Origin: Acanthaster planci
Lineage: Eukaryota > Echinodermata > Asteroidea > Valvatida > Acanthasteridae
NCBI RefSeq assembly: GCF_001949145.1
Contig: NW_019091717.1
Location: 14,950 to 32,166 of the forward strand
Length of the DNA stretch: 17,217 nucleotides
Reading direction: 5' to 3'
Positions within the stretch are counted from its first letter, which is position 1; each line of letters begins with the position of its first letter. The position numbers and the translations under genes are program-made. Below the pieces are notes generated by a model. The model saw only the letters and a program-made list of their open reading frames with translations, was not told where the DNA came from and searched no databases. Below are positions 7,401 to 16,100 of this stretch, in pieces.

Positions 7401-10400
7401 TTAATCCTTTCCTGTCTTTTTTAGGGGGTGGCATCATTGGGGGAATTGTAGGGAGGGATTTTTTTGATGAGATTTGAAGCTTTTCATCCTGTTCATGGTG
7501 GAGAAAGCAAGTAAACTAGATGGGTTTATGTTAGCACGATGGATATATCTCTTTTTGAGCATGTGGGATTCTGAAAAGAACCGGCGCTACTCAATGTTTC
7601 AGACAGCATTGGACAAAGCATACTGTCCGAAAAGTTGCGTACCATTGGTTCTTTTCAGAATTCCACATGCTCAAAAAGAGATATATCCATGGTGCTACCA
7701 TAAACCCATCTAGGGACTTTTAGTTTTTGTGAATTTTTTTTTCTCCTATCAAACATTTGGAGACACCTACCACGGTATAATTCACAGCCTTTCATCAAGT
7801 AAAAAGTTGATTTCGTTTAGTCCTCCTCAGAAATGTGTCGGCTGTAGTTTCTGTACTGTAAAGTGTGTACGTTTTGAGGACCGCAGGCAAACGAGACTTT
7901 GATATGAGTTTTGTCCTGAAAAAAATGTGCAGATTAAGCGAGCAGCACTGGTGGACAGCAGAACCTCGGTCACAGATGTGAAGTTTTCGCCACGACACCT
8001 TGGCCTCCAGCTTGTAAGAATCACACTGTAAAGTTTAATAGCTTTCATTTGTTTAGCCACAGAAGCATGACGTTTCTTCTTTTTTGGGGGGGGGCGGCAA
8101 ACTTAATCTCATTCTCCTGAGAACAAAGATGATACTGGAAAGAACCTTCAGTAGTGCTATGTCGGCAAATGGTCAGCCTGACAAAGAAGAAGTGTTATTG
8201 CTTTGTACAAATTGATCAAAATTAAATTTAAATTTACGCTCTTAGCCTTTTTCCCCTGCCAGAAATGGATCTTATTTACTTTCAATCTTCCACAGGCAAC
8301 TTGTTCAGCTGACGGTGTGGTGCGTTTTTATGAGGCTAGTGATGTGACAAACCTAGCGACATGGAGTGCACAGGTAGTAAATGCTTCTCCACATTCTCCT
8401 TTACTTTCTTCCGGCTGTGACTGTATTTAATGCGTCAAGTCTTCATGGGGATGAAAAATTGATCCCTCCCCCACCTAGCTCACGTTCATTAACCCTAACC
8501 CTCCTCAATCGTCCAACAGGTGAAGGATTGAGGAGGGTTAGGGTTAAGGTCATGTGACATACATATGACCCACGTATGACGTTCCTTTTAACCGATGGGA
8601 GCAGGCCACTCACTGAACCCCTTCTTTATCATCTGAAATTTGAGAAAAGGTCTATCATCTGAAAATCAAAACAGATTGAAATCTCTGTCTAGCACAAGGA
8701 AAAGACAGAGTTCAGTGGGATTTGGGGCTTTTGGCTATCCAAACATCATGGCAGATTGCCGATGGCATTAGCTTTGTTGAGACATGTTGTTAAAGATGTT
8801 GAGGTTTATTTCTTGTGCGAGGTGTTTTGCCTTGAAAGTTAATGGACACTTACATGGCTGTTGGACTTTTATAGCTGGAAAACATGACTGGACTAATCTC
8901 AAGACATGTTCAGGAAACTGAAAAAGACAAACAACTTTTTTTCTGTCTAAATATCTCAGTTTTTATGTCCATTCAGCAGCACCGCTGACTTTAACTCTGA
9001 ATTTGGCAAGGTCGTTTTGTTTTTTTGTAGCCGATGTCCAAATTGTCATTCAATGTATTGCCCTTTACCTTTGAATGGGCCTCCTGTGAGTCTAGCTCTG
9101 CAGAAACGTTACATTAGAAACATTTTCTCTGCTAAAAGGCCTTATGCAATATAGTGGGGAACCAGGGGCAATCTTGTGTCTTCCAGCCACAGTGTGCTCC
9201 AGAATGTTCTTTTTCTCAACAGGGAACTGAGGACACCCATACTGACCTCGAAATTATACTCCACAAACTTATTTTTGTCTTAAGATTTCAGATTTAGATG
9301 TCCACCCTAGGATTCTTACCTAAAAGTAATCTTTACTGAAGCTGGCAAATCCTGCAGTGGGCAGTGTCTGTTGGACTCGGTTGGTCTCAGCACCGAACAC
9401 AGACTGTCTGCAAAAGCTGCTTGGGTTTCTCTAAATTTCAGAGCAAAACAGCTGCGTGCATACCTTTGTGACTGCTGGATTATTTTTGAATGCAGCAATG
9501 TCCTAGCAAAGGTTTAGAGAAATGAATGTTGTGAAGGTTTAGTTTGGTTGTCCAAAATGGAGTGCTCAAGTTATACAATGCCTCTCCACTGTCTCCCTTT
9601 CACCTTCTCTCCAGCTGTGATCGTAGTTAGTGTGTCAAGCCTTCATTTTATTTTTGGCATGAGGTGTTTTACCTGGAAAGTTTATAGACACTTAAATGGC
9701 TGTGAGGGTTTTAGAGCTAGAAAAACGTGACTGGACTACTCTCAAGATTCATTCAAACAACAGAAACAGACAAACAACTTTTTTCTGTCTGAAGACTTCA
9801 GTTTAAAAATGTCCATTCTGCAGTACCACTGTCCAAAGGTCCAAAAAGTCGTCCATTGTATTGTCCTTTGCTTCTTAATGGGTCTCCTGTGAGTCTAGCT
9901 CAGCAGATGCATTAAGTCAGAAACATTTTCTCTGCTAAAAGGTCTTATGCAACATAGTGGGGACCCAGGAGCAATCTTGTGTCTGCCAGGCACAATTTGC
10001 TCCAAAGTGTTCTTAGTCTTCAGGGAACTAAGGACACCCGTGCTAACCTAGAAATCATCCTTTACATTGCTGTCTATGACTCAGCACTTTTTTCTGTTCA
10101 CATTCAGCCTGAAGTGTTTGTGGCTGCAGCGTTAACAGACACTTTAGTGGGCATGGAAGGTTTAGACCTTAATAAATGTTACCAGAATTATCTCTAGATA
10201 GGAAACAACAACTGGCAAACAACTTCCAACTGTCCAGAATCGCCTTCAGGCCTCAGACTACTAATTTTAGGTCTAAATTCCAAGACCCTGTGTGGTTCTT
10301 GGAACCAATTAACCATAAGGCGCTGCAGGTGACTTCCCCAAACATGATCCTCTGTTCTTGTAAAAACATAGTAAGTGATATTGTTCATTTTCCAAATTGT

Positions 10401-13400
10401 TGGTGCAACATTTGCCACCTCAAAAGATTGTATAAGTTCCACCACAAATTGGTGTCTTGTTTATGGACTTCAGCATTTGTGTAACTTTCATTAAATGTGT
10501 CATGACTTGTTGCACAACTTCCATAATAAAAGGTAGCATGAGTGGAGTTGCATCATACAAACTTGCATGATTTTTTTGGGAGGGGGTGGTCTTACTGCTG
10601 GTAGTCTCAGAGAAAATTTTTAGTTCTTTTAATGTCGCTGTGATGCAAAGAAAGATTATCACTGAAATTTGATGTGAATTTCCATGTTCAGAGTTGTTGA
10701 TTTTTAAAGCGTCAGCCAGTTTTGTATCTATGTTTATAAGGTAACATTGCTGTCTATAACTCGACACATCAGGGGAGCTTTGTCAGGAGTTTTCCTGATG
10801 TGAAGATTTTTTTCATCAGGAATTTTCCAAATTTCAGGGTTTTTCAAGCAATCTCTTTTAAATCTGGAAAACCCTTTGTTTACCATTTATGTGGTTTGAC
10901 ATATAAAAGTTGATATTGAGCAGAAGAAATAGGTACATTAAGAGGTGCTGATACACGTTGGCAAACACAAATGTAGACCATAGACTCTATGCTGCTGTGG
11001 GGCTCTCAAAACCTGTGGTGATTATTTTGTGGAGATTTCATTTTCCTGCAATCTCACCCCAGGCACATTTCTCTGTGGAGTTGAGTGAAAATTTTTTCTG
11101 CAAAGAGTACATTTTATATTTTACAGAAACATGCAAGACATTAAACTAAATCTTTGGGCTTGGCAGAAAAAAAATGCACAATGTTGATACCAGGAAAAAA
11201 TAGCTTCTTGTTCCACCATCAGCTTTTGCTGTTCAAATACTAGCAAGTATCTTTGTACTTTCTTTTTATCCTTTTTTATCTTTTTTTTTTTACAAAAGTT
11301 GTTTTGGAAGAATAGGTCATTTACACAATATTAGGCTCTGTTGGCATGTCAACTGAAACGTGACTAGAACTAACCCCAAGATACACAAACCAGTTAAAAG
11401 TCGAACGTCCAAAAACATCCCCCCCCCAAAGACTCATATTCGGACTCTGTGACTTGCCACTCAAAAATAAGTAGTCAAAGTATTCAAGTATGTTTTCCAA
11501 GGAACAGCTTTCTTTTATGAGAAGGCTTTACGCAATGGGTACATCGGGGGAGTCTGTGCGTCTTTCAAGAACCAAGTCAATCTAAATTGCTTTAGTTCGC
11601 TGGAGAGCAGAGGATACCTAGAGGTATTAACTGTTTTTCCTTAACCCATGGGAGCCCACAAAAAACGTTGTGGCACTGTAAAAGAGGACAGTCTCCAAGG
11701 AATGTTGGGATGGTTCTACATGCTAGAGCTCTGGATGTACTCAAAGGTCTTTGTCCTTCATTGGCTAACCAACAGAAGTACCTTTCTTGATCTTCTTATG
11801 TCCGAGTCCTCATCAAGAAGTGTTCAACCAGACTGAGCAGAATGACAAAATATTTCTATCTGGTTTAAACTAAAGAAGGAAAAGGTACTTTTGGATCCTT
11901 TTTGACACGACATGAGGTTATTAGAAGGCTGCAATTGAAGTTGCTCTTCCTTCACAGCAGGTTTTTTTTGGGGGGGGTTGGGATAATAGACTGTAGAAAG
12001 TATCTTGACAACATCGTAAAAATAGTATCGTACGGAAATGGTGGTGGGGGGGCATCGTCCAGTTTTGATGTCATAATTAGTCTTGACATTAGTAAAATGC
12101 ATATTGAGTGCTGGGTTTTACCTGCCTATTCACCCATCATGCAGCCCACCTCGCGTATGTTGAATTTTACCATCTCACACGTAAAATTTACAGAGATGGA
12201 AGAAAAAAGCAAAATAATTTAGATATTTGAAATAGATCAGTTTTAAATCATTGAGAATGGTAAAGAGGGACATAGAACACAAGATCAATTAATTTTAGAG
12301 GGAAGTTTAGAGAAAATGTATTCTCATACTATATAAACTTTATTTTAGGCCTTTTTGAAAACACTCGCTTTTGTTTGTTTTTAAGGCATTAGAATTTTGG
12401 CAAAATGTGTTTGACCACCTCAAACATGTCAGAACCCCAGGGGAAACCCTGGTTGATTAGAAATCCCATGCACCCGAAAGCATTCACATGTCTCTGCCAG
12501 AGGTTGGCACTTGCTGACAGAAATATTTTTGGCCCAAAACTTAAAACTTCATAAGTTTTGATATACAATCAGTGACACAAACAATGATTTTCAAGAGTCA
12601 TCCAAACAATTTTGTACAATATTGCCTACTGCCAGCTCATATTTTTCAACTCTTTGAAAATGTCAGTGGAGCGATACTTGCAGGCTGTGCAAAGCGGCCG
12701 AGTTCAAATTCAAAAACTTTAGTCTGTCTCAGACTTTTCGAATTCCGTGTGTGTATATGAAACAATGGAGGAGTAACGTGCTTAAACTTCAGTCAGACAA
12801 GTTAAGGCACCCTTTATGTTTTTTAACTGATTCACTGTGCCTGTGTTGCAGCATCAAGAGCTCACCCTTGGTGTTACATGTAACATTGACACTAAATTAG
12901 TTTTGCTAAATGTTTATTTCTGTTCATCCAAGAGCGTATTTAGTGTCAATTACAGGATGAGGTGACAATCCAAAAGATAATGAAGAAATGTCAGTTTTAT
13001 TAGAGGTGGGAGAAACCCCTGGAAGAGTTTTCCAGGAAAAACCCACAGAATCAGGCAGGAACTGAAAACCTAATGCACATGCCGACCTAGGTGGGATTGG
13101 AACATGGATCGCAGAGGTAGAATGCGAAGAGAGAGCCACTACAACTTGACGCCGCTTAATAACAAGTTTTTCTAATCATAGCAACCCCACTTATAAAATG
13201 CATCACTGTCTGTTCCCTAGTTTCTTACTTGACTTTTCTTTTTCTCCCATAGGAAGAGATACAGACTAAGCTGAACTGTAGCTGCCTGTCGTGGAACCCA
13301 TCAAGGTAATCTTGGTCTCTGATGGTAAACGGGTAGCCACAAAGGACCTGTCTCTCTTCCCCATTGGATGGCTTACAGAAAAGTCTTGTCGCAAGAATTT

Positions 13401-16100
13401 ATTGCTACTGTGCATGCTGCACTCCCTGGCACTGCTTGCAGTTGACCTGATTTTTAAACCAAGGCCCATTTAGAAAAAAGAGATTTCCTTTTTTTGTTGA
13501 CCAGAATTTTTTTTTTCTGTTTCCTCCATCCATTCCCGTGTGGGTGTAATAAACTTGTGATACAGTAGAGTCATAATTTAAAGTATGAATCGTGGACAAA
13601 ATAAATTGACACCTGTCAGAGGGTTTTGTCCATAACTTTCTGGTAAAATGCAAGCCACAACCCTGAGGGGTTATCCTTTTTTTGGGAGGGGGAGAGAGTT
13701 GTAGAGATGATGTTCACTTTATTAGCCCCGAGCTGGACCAAGCAACACAGGCTCCTTTGGTGGGCATTGCCTTTCACTGGTTCACAGATGACTTTGAAAT
13801 ACACTTATTACTGTTGCGTCGCTACCAACAAAATGAATCCTCCCCACCAACATGTTTCTTTTCAACCAGTGAGGGGGTGCTTCTGCTCAAGGTGGGTAGT
13901 GAATTATAGTTACAGTACAGGTACTTGTCTTGGAAGTTTGAAGCACATTCATCCTGTGTCGACCAATCATGTTCATTTTACAGCCCATAGTGACTTGGTG
14001 CCTTTGAAAAAAGACATTTAAGGACTTTTTTTTCTTCAAATTATTTCTTGTATACTATGCCTGCACCTGTGACTAGAAAGGAAAAGAAGAAAGATGATAT
14101 GTTGTTCGGCAGGTCTACTTCCCTCATACACATAGGTTCATACGTAAGAGGCTTGTTTGTCATCTAATCCTGAGATTGAATAGAAATGACAAAAGGGTTT
14201 ATTTGAAAACAAGAAAGGATATTTCCTCCTGGACAGTTCAGTGATATGGATATATGAACAAAATATGTTTTACTGTAAAAGCAAAGGGGGTTGGCTTCTT
14301 TGCAGACCTGTGACTGGTGCCCTTTTCCATACAAGCAAGCTAGTACGGGAGTTTCAGAATAGTGCTCCTCCAAGAGTTTGCAACGCGTTGGCCAATCACA
14401 ATTGCTGAAATCTGTCGACCCAGCGCGCATTTGAAAAGGGTCGACAAATTTCGTGTGTTGTGATTGGCCAACACATAACAAACTCTTGGAGGTGCACTAT
14501 TGTGAATCTCCTGGTTTAGCTTTGGCACACAACCAACATCCACCTTGATCAGATTTTTCAAGCTCTGTGTTCAAATTAACCCCCTCCCTGTTGGCAGAGT
14601 TAACTGATTATGTATGTTGCTGTGTGATCATAACCTCCCACTTGATTTCCTAGGGTGCATCCTCCCATGATTGCCGTAGGAAGTGACGATTCCAGTCCCT
14701 CCAGTGGCGGCAAGGTCCAGATATATGAATACAAGGAGAACGAGAGGTGAGGCATTGTGGGAAAGCTGTAAAAGTGAATGATGATGATGCTCAGCCTTTA
14801 CGCATGTTTGAGATTGGGGGCCTGATGAATGGACAGAGTTATAATTTTATTTTATATTTTATTTTATTGTTTCATAATTTAGATATCGGAATTAGGTACC
14901 AGTTCTCCCCCGCCAAAAAAAAAATTTTTAAGTAAAAATTTACAAAACCATAAAGTGAAGCTTTTTTATCACATGATTTTTCTGCACACTACCATGCACT
15001 CCACTGTCAAACTTAATTATTTTCCCATTCTGCAGAGCAGAGCATGTATAATTGTATCAATAATAACAATTGCCCCTGACGTTTTCCTATAAATGTTCCT
15101 ATAAAGCTCCCACAAAGTTCCTATAAATGCTTGTTTTCAGCATACCTGCTTGTCCGAATGCCCATATCTAATTGTTAGGGAGCCCGATTCCTTCTGTGCC
15201 TCCTTGTGTTGGAGTACAGTCATCAAACTAAAAAGGAGCACGACCACAACAAAGTTTTATTCATATATATGTTAGCTGATGCGAAAGTGAAGCGACTTTG
15301 ATGTCATGAAACATTTGTTGTGAAATTTGCCAGAGTTAAATTGCGTTCAACTTTTGTGAATCCACAGTACAGATATTTGATCTGTGTGGCAAGTGTGAAC
15401 CATCTTTAGTCTTTCAGTTTGTCCTGTGACATACCTATTTGAAATGAATCTCTGTGTTTCTGTGGTGTTTATTTATCACTTATCATTCCATTGACCTTTA
15501 AGTGGTATGTGTGGAGATACTGTGATTTTTTGTTCTGCTTGATTCGCGATCTGACTTTTCCTTGAGCAAAGTGATAGCTCTATGTAGACCTCAGTAATTA
15601 AATCATACAGTGTTGTTGGGACTACTGCACTTTTTAAAGTTCACATTAACTTGCCTCTTTGGAAACCGTAATTAAAGAGTAGAAATATGGGAGGAGGTGG
15701 TTCAGGGAAAACATATGCAGCAGTGTTTAAATTTAGAATCTTATCAAGGATTTGTTGGCATGTGAACCATGGAGGAATTTCCGTATTATGTCTTTCAGGG
15801 TTATTTTGGTCGGCATTTATAAATTTAGTGTTGGAGGTATTTCAAGGGGATAGATTGAGGAATCTGATAAGCCAGCAGTAAATAAAGTACCTTGGCTCTA
15901 ATCACAGACCAGAATTTTGTATCTTTGTGATCGATTGACTCCTTTTTATGTAGGAAGAAGAAATGGCACAAAACAGATACGCTCATGAGCATCACCGAGG
16001 CTGTGCACGACTTGGCCTTTGCCCCCAACCTGGGTCGCTCCTACCATGTCATCGCCGTGGCAACTAAAGATGTCCGCATTTTGACCCTGAAACCTCTGAG
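4380..16100 (+). CDS. SEH1L: Nucleoporin SEH1, nine exons, 3' end outside the window; exon 1 carries a +1 frameshift
   Basis: Joined exons 4380-4497, 5677-5727, 6702-6807, 7296-7336, 7933-8013, 8296-8373, 13253-13305, 14654-14746 and 15954-16100 encode about 255 of roughly 360 expected residues. All introns seen are GT-AG and the phases agree across every junction. The product is a WD40 beta-propeller of the Nup107-160 (Y) complex at the nuclear pore and of GATOR2, which signals amino-acid supply to mTORC1. Blades by residue: 1, about 8-45 ([20 protein letters not shown]); 2, about 57-91 ([20 protein letters not shown]); 3, about 108-146 ([20 protein letters not shown]); 4, about 160-205 ([26 protein letters not shown]); 5, about 216-255 ([31 protein letters not shown]). 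The sixth blade and tail are missing only because the window ends. The ATG at 4380 has a perfect ACCATGG context and gives MALFVAK, like MFVAR in vertebrates, but an extra A at 4398-4402 shifts the frame. Confidence 0.95.
4398..4402 (+). other. A5 homopolymer carrying the probable +1 indel in SEH1 exon 1
   Basis: Between codon GCC (4395-4397) and the conserved frame, four A bases are needed and five are present. A one-base homopolymer length change accounts for the whole discrepancy. Confidence 0.75.
4498..5676 (+). other. SEH1 intron 1
   Basis: Donor GTACAT, acceptor GTTCAG. It contains a T-run at 4687-4696, a short hairpin near 5414-5432 (TTTCTTGA and its complement), and repeated GTTCTGAAT words around 5298-5326. 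Small open frames inside it have no recognisable product. Confidence 0.8.
5677..5727 (+). CDS. SEH1L: SEH1 exon 2
   Basis: Encodes [17 protein letters not shown] in phase 0, completing blade 1 and leading to blade 2. Acceptor TTCAG|GTT and donor AAG|GTACGT are good matches to consensus. Length 51 bases. Confidence 0.93.
5728..6701 (+). other. SEH1 intron 2
   Basis: Donor GTACGT, acceptor AACACAG. A short inverted pair, GTTATCCATTT at 5873-5883 and AAATGGATAAC at 5984-5994, encloses about 100 bp that include a G-rich run. The remainder is AT-rich and has no recognised gene. Confidence 0.8.
6702..6807 (+). CDS. SEH1L: SEH1 exon 3 (blade 2)
   Basis: Encodes [18 protein letters not shown] then [17 protein letters not shown] plus the first base of the next codon. 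This is the most conserved segment of the family. Acceptor ACACAG|CAT, donor ATTG|GTAAGA, ending in phase 1. Confidence 0.95.
6808..7295 (+). other. SEH1 intron 3
   Basis: Donor GTAAGA, acceptor TTCCCACAG preceded by a T-rich tract. No repeats or coding signal recognised. Confidence 0.8.
7296..7336 (+). CDS. SEH1L: SEH1 exon 4
   Basis: A 41-base micro-exon encoding (V)[13 protein letters not shown], matching the family linker VGES...GQSHW between blades 2 and 3. It takes one base from exon 3 and ends in phase 0 at TGG|GTAAGC. Confidence 0.93.
7337..7932 (+). other. SEH1 intron 4
   Basis: Donor GTAAGC, acceptor ATGTGCAG. It carries the 198-bp fold-back element at 7516-7713. The 3' end is unusual: a run of seven A bases at 7919-7925 sits where a polypyrimidine tract is expected. 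Confidence 0.8.
7516..7713. mobile_element. Fold-back MITE-like element with 67-bp terminal inverted repeats
   Basis: Left arm 7516-7582 and right arm 7647-7713 are inverted copies that differ at 3 of 67 positions by my hand alignment. The spacer is 64 bp and is itself partly self-complementary (TTTCAGACAG near 7598 against CTGTCCGAAA near 7624). Both ends read CTAG, so TA|GATGGG...CCCATC|TA would fit a TA target duplication as in Tc1/mariner-derived MITEs. No transposase is encoded, so it is non-autonomous. High arm identity suggests a recent insertion. Superfamily assignment is inference. Confidence 0.8.
7933..8013 (+). CDS. SEH1L: SEH1 exon 5 (blade 3)
   Basis: Encodes [18 protein letters not shown] then SPRHLGLQL, 27 codons in phase 0. 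The acceptor TGTGCAG has a purine-rich tract before it; the donor CTT|GTAAGA is strong. Similarity to the family (KR..LVDSR.SVTDVKF) fixes the exon despite the weak acceptor. Confidence 0.93.
8296..8373 (+). CDS. SEH1L: SEH1 exon 6 (end of blade 3)
   Basis: Encodes [16 protein letters not shown] then [10 protein letters not shown], 26 codons in phase 0, with acceptor TTCCACAG and donor CAG|GTAGTA. Its last 13 bases and the following intron sequence recur near 9557 as a decayed duplicate. Confidence 0.94.
8361..9260 (+). repeat. Intron 6 duplication, copy A
   Basis: Two blocks, 8361-8446 and 8805-9260, align with copy B. The first block begins inside exon 6 (ATGGAGTGCACAG) and runs through the splice donor. 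Shared words in the second block include GTGAGTCTAGCTC, AACATTTTCTCTGCTAAAAG, GCAATCTTGTGTCT and GGACACCC. The 8447-8804 segment is absent from copy B. Confidence 0.75.
8489..8547. repeat. Perfect 22-bp inverted repeat with telomere-like units
   Basis: Arms 8489-8510 and 8526-8547 are exact reverse complements with a 15-base loop. Each arm contains two adjacent telomere-type units (TTAACCCTAACCC on the left, GGGTTAGGGTTAA on the right), pointing head to head, followed by a non-telomeric CTCCTCAATC. Confidence 0.85.
9557..10061 (+). repeat. Intron 6 duplication, copy B (includes an exon 6 remnant)
   Basis: 9557-9646 matches 8361-8446 and 9647-10061 matches 8805-9260 in the same order and orientation, at roughly 75-80 percent identity by eye. 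The copy starts ATGGAGTGCTCAAG where exon 6 reads ATGGAGTGCACAGG, so the end of the exon was included and its donor decayed. Confidence 0.75.
10111..10240 (+). repeat. Intron 6 duplication, partial copy C
   Basis: A weaker match to 8819-8955: GAAGTGTTTGTGG, then ACAGACACTTTAGTGGGCAT and GGCAAACAAC parallel GAGGTGTTTTGCC, GGACACTTACATGGCTG and GACAAACAAC in copy A. The order is kept. Identity is low and the boundaries are approximate. Confidence 0.45.
11337..11570 (+). repeat. Intron 6 duplication, diverged copy D
   Basis: Ordered weak matches to copies A and B: AAACGTGACTAGAACTA, CCCAAGATACA, then GAAGGCTTTACGCAATGGG and GTCTGTGCGTCTTTC. These parallel AAACGTGACTGGACTA, CTCAAGATTCA, AAAGGTCTTATGCAACATAG and ATCTTGTGTCTGCC in copy B. 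Confidence 0.4.
12945..13152 (-). mobile_element. tRNA-derived SINE, minus orientation
   Basis: Read on the minus strand, the segment starts with a tRNA-like head: TAGTGGCTCTCTC (A-box-like, about 13126-13141), ATTCTACCTCTGCGATCCAT, then TGTTCCAATCCC (a good RNA polymerase III B box, 13093-13104). The body follows with GTGGGTTTTTCCTGG and GGGGTTTCTCCCACCTC, a motif common in invertebrate SINE bodies. There is no clear poly-A tail and I could not define target-site duplications, so the left boundary is approximate. Confidence 0.6.
13253..13305 (+). CDS. SEH1L: SEH1 exon 7
   Basis: Encodes [17 protein letters not shown] plus AG of the next codon. KL.CSC.SWNPS is the family signature that opens blade 4. 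Acceptor CCCATAG, donor TCAAG|GTAATC, ending in phase 2. Confidence 0.94.
13306..14653 (+). other. SEH1 intron 7
   Basis: Donor GTAATC, acceptor TTTCCTAG. It carries the fold-back element at 14346-14513. The rest is AT-rich with a T-run at 13507-13516 and has no recognised gene. Confidence 0.8.
14346..14513. mobile_element. Fold-back element with 76-bp inverted arms
   Basis: Left arm 14346-14421 and right arm 14438-14513 align without gaps as inverted copies with about 14 mismatches in 76 (roughly 82 percent). The loop is only 16 bp. Conserved blocks include CCTCCAAGAGTTTG, TTGGCCAATCACAA and TGTCGACCC. No coding sequence is present. Arms are more diverged than in the intron 4 element, suggesting an older, unrelated insertion. 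No target duplication is evident. Confidence 0.75.
14654..14746 (+). CDS. SEH1L: SEH1 exon 8 (blade 4)
   Basis: Encodes (R)[19 protein letters not shown] then [11 protein letters not shown] plus AG. The [10 protein letters not shown] core is invariant in the family. Acceptor TTTCCTAG, donor GAGAG|GTGAGG, phase 2 on exit. Confidence 0.95.
14747..15953 (+). other. SEH1 intron 8
   Basis: Donor GTGAGG, acceptor TTTTTATGTAG. It contains a TTTTA-rich simple tract near 14845-14870 and an 11-bp tandem repeat at 15081-15127. A short open frame at 15687-15881 begins with a P-loop-like sequence but is judged to be chance. Confidence 0.8.
15081..15127 (+). repeat. 11-bp tandem repeat GTTCCTATAAA
   Basis: Three consecutive 11-base units at 15095-15105, 15106-15116 (degenerate, GCTCCCACAAA) and 15117-15127, preceded by an imperfect unit at 15081-15093. 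TTCCTATAAA occurs exactly at 15084, 15096 and 15118. Confidence 0.7.
15954..16100 (+). CDS. SEH1L: SEH1 exon 9 (blade 5)
   Basis: Encodes (R)[18 protein letters not shown] then [20 protein letters not shown] and [10 protein letters not shown] plus AG. It matches the family pattern [25 protein letters not shown]. Acceptor ATGTAG, donor CTGAG|GTATGG; it exits in phase 2, so another coding exon must follow beyond the window. Confidence 0.95.

Larger units (their letters stand above)
8374..13252 (+). other. SEH1 intron 6, expanded by duplications and insertions
   Basis: The longest intron visible, 4,879 bp, donor GTAGTA and acceptor CTCCCATAG. It holds a diverged repeat family (about 8361-9260, 9557-10061, 10111-10240 and 11337-11570), a telomere-like inverted repeat (8489-8547), a short 12-bp inverted pair (12886-12897 and 12938-12949) and a SINE (about 12945-13152). 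Open frames between 10176 and 12760 are not recognisable proteins. Confidence 0.8.

Noticed and set aside
7474-7713. An open frame spanning the intron 4 hairpin element
   Set aside because: It is generated by the inverted repeat and ends at the element boundary; it has no family resemblance.
12434-12453. Small hairpin CCAGGG-GAAA-CCCTGG with a GNRA-type loop
   Set aside because: A six-base stem is expected by chance in a window this size and nothing around it suggests a structured RNA.
12924-13139. A 71-residue minus-strand open frame
   Set aside because: It lies within the SINE and reflects the repeat rather than a protein gene.
15687-15881. A 64-residue open frame starting [13 protein letters not shown], which fits the Walker A pattern GxxxxGKT
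   Set aside because: The motif is very short, the remaining sequence has no Walker B or other ATPase features, and it lies deep in an SEH1 intron. A chance match is the simpler reading.
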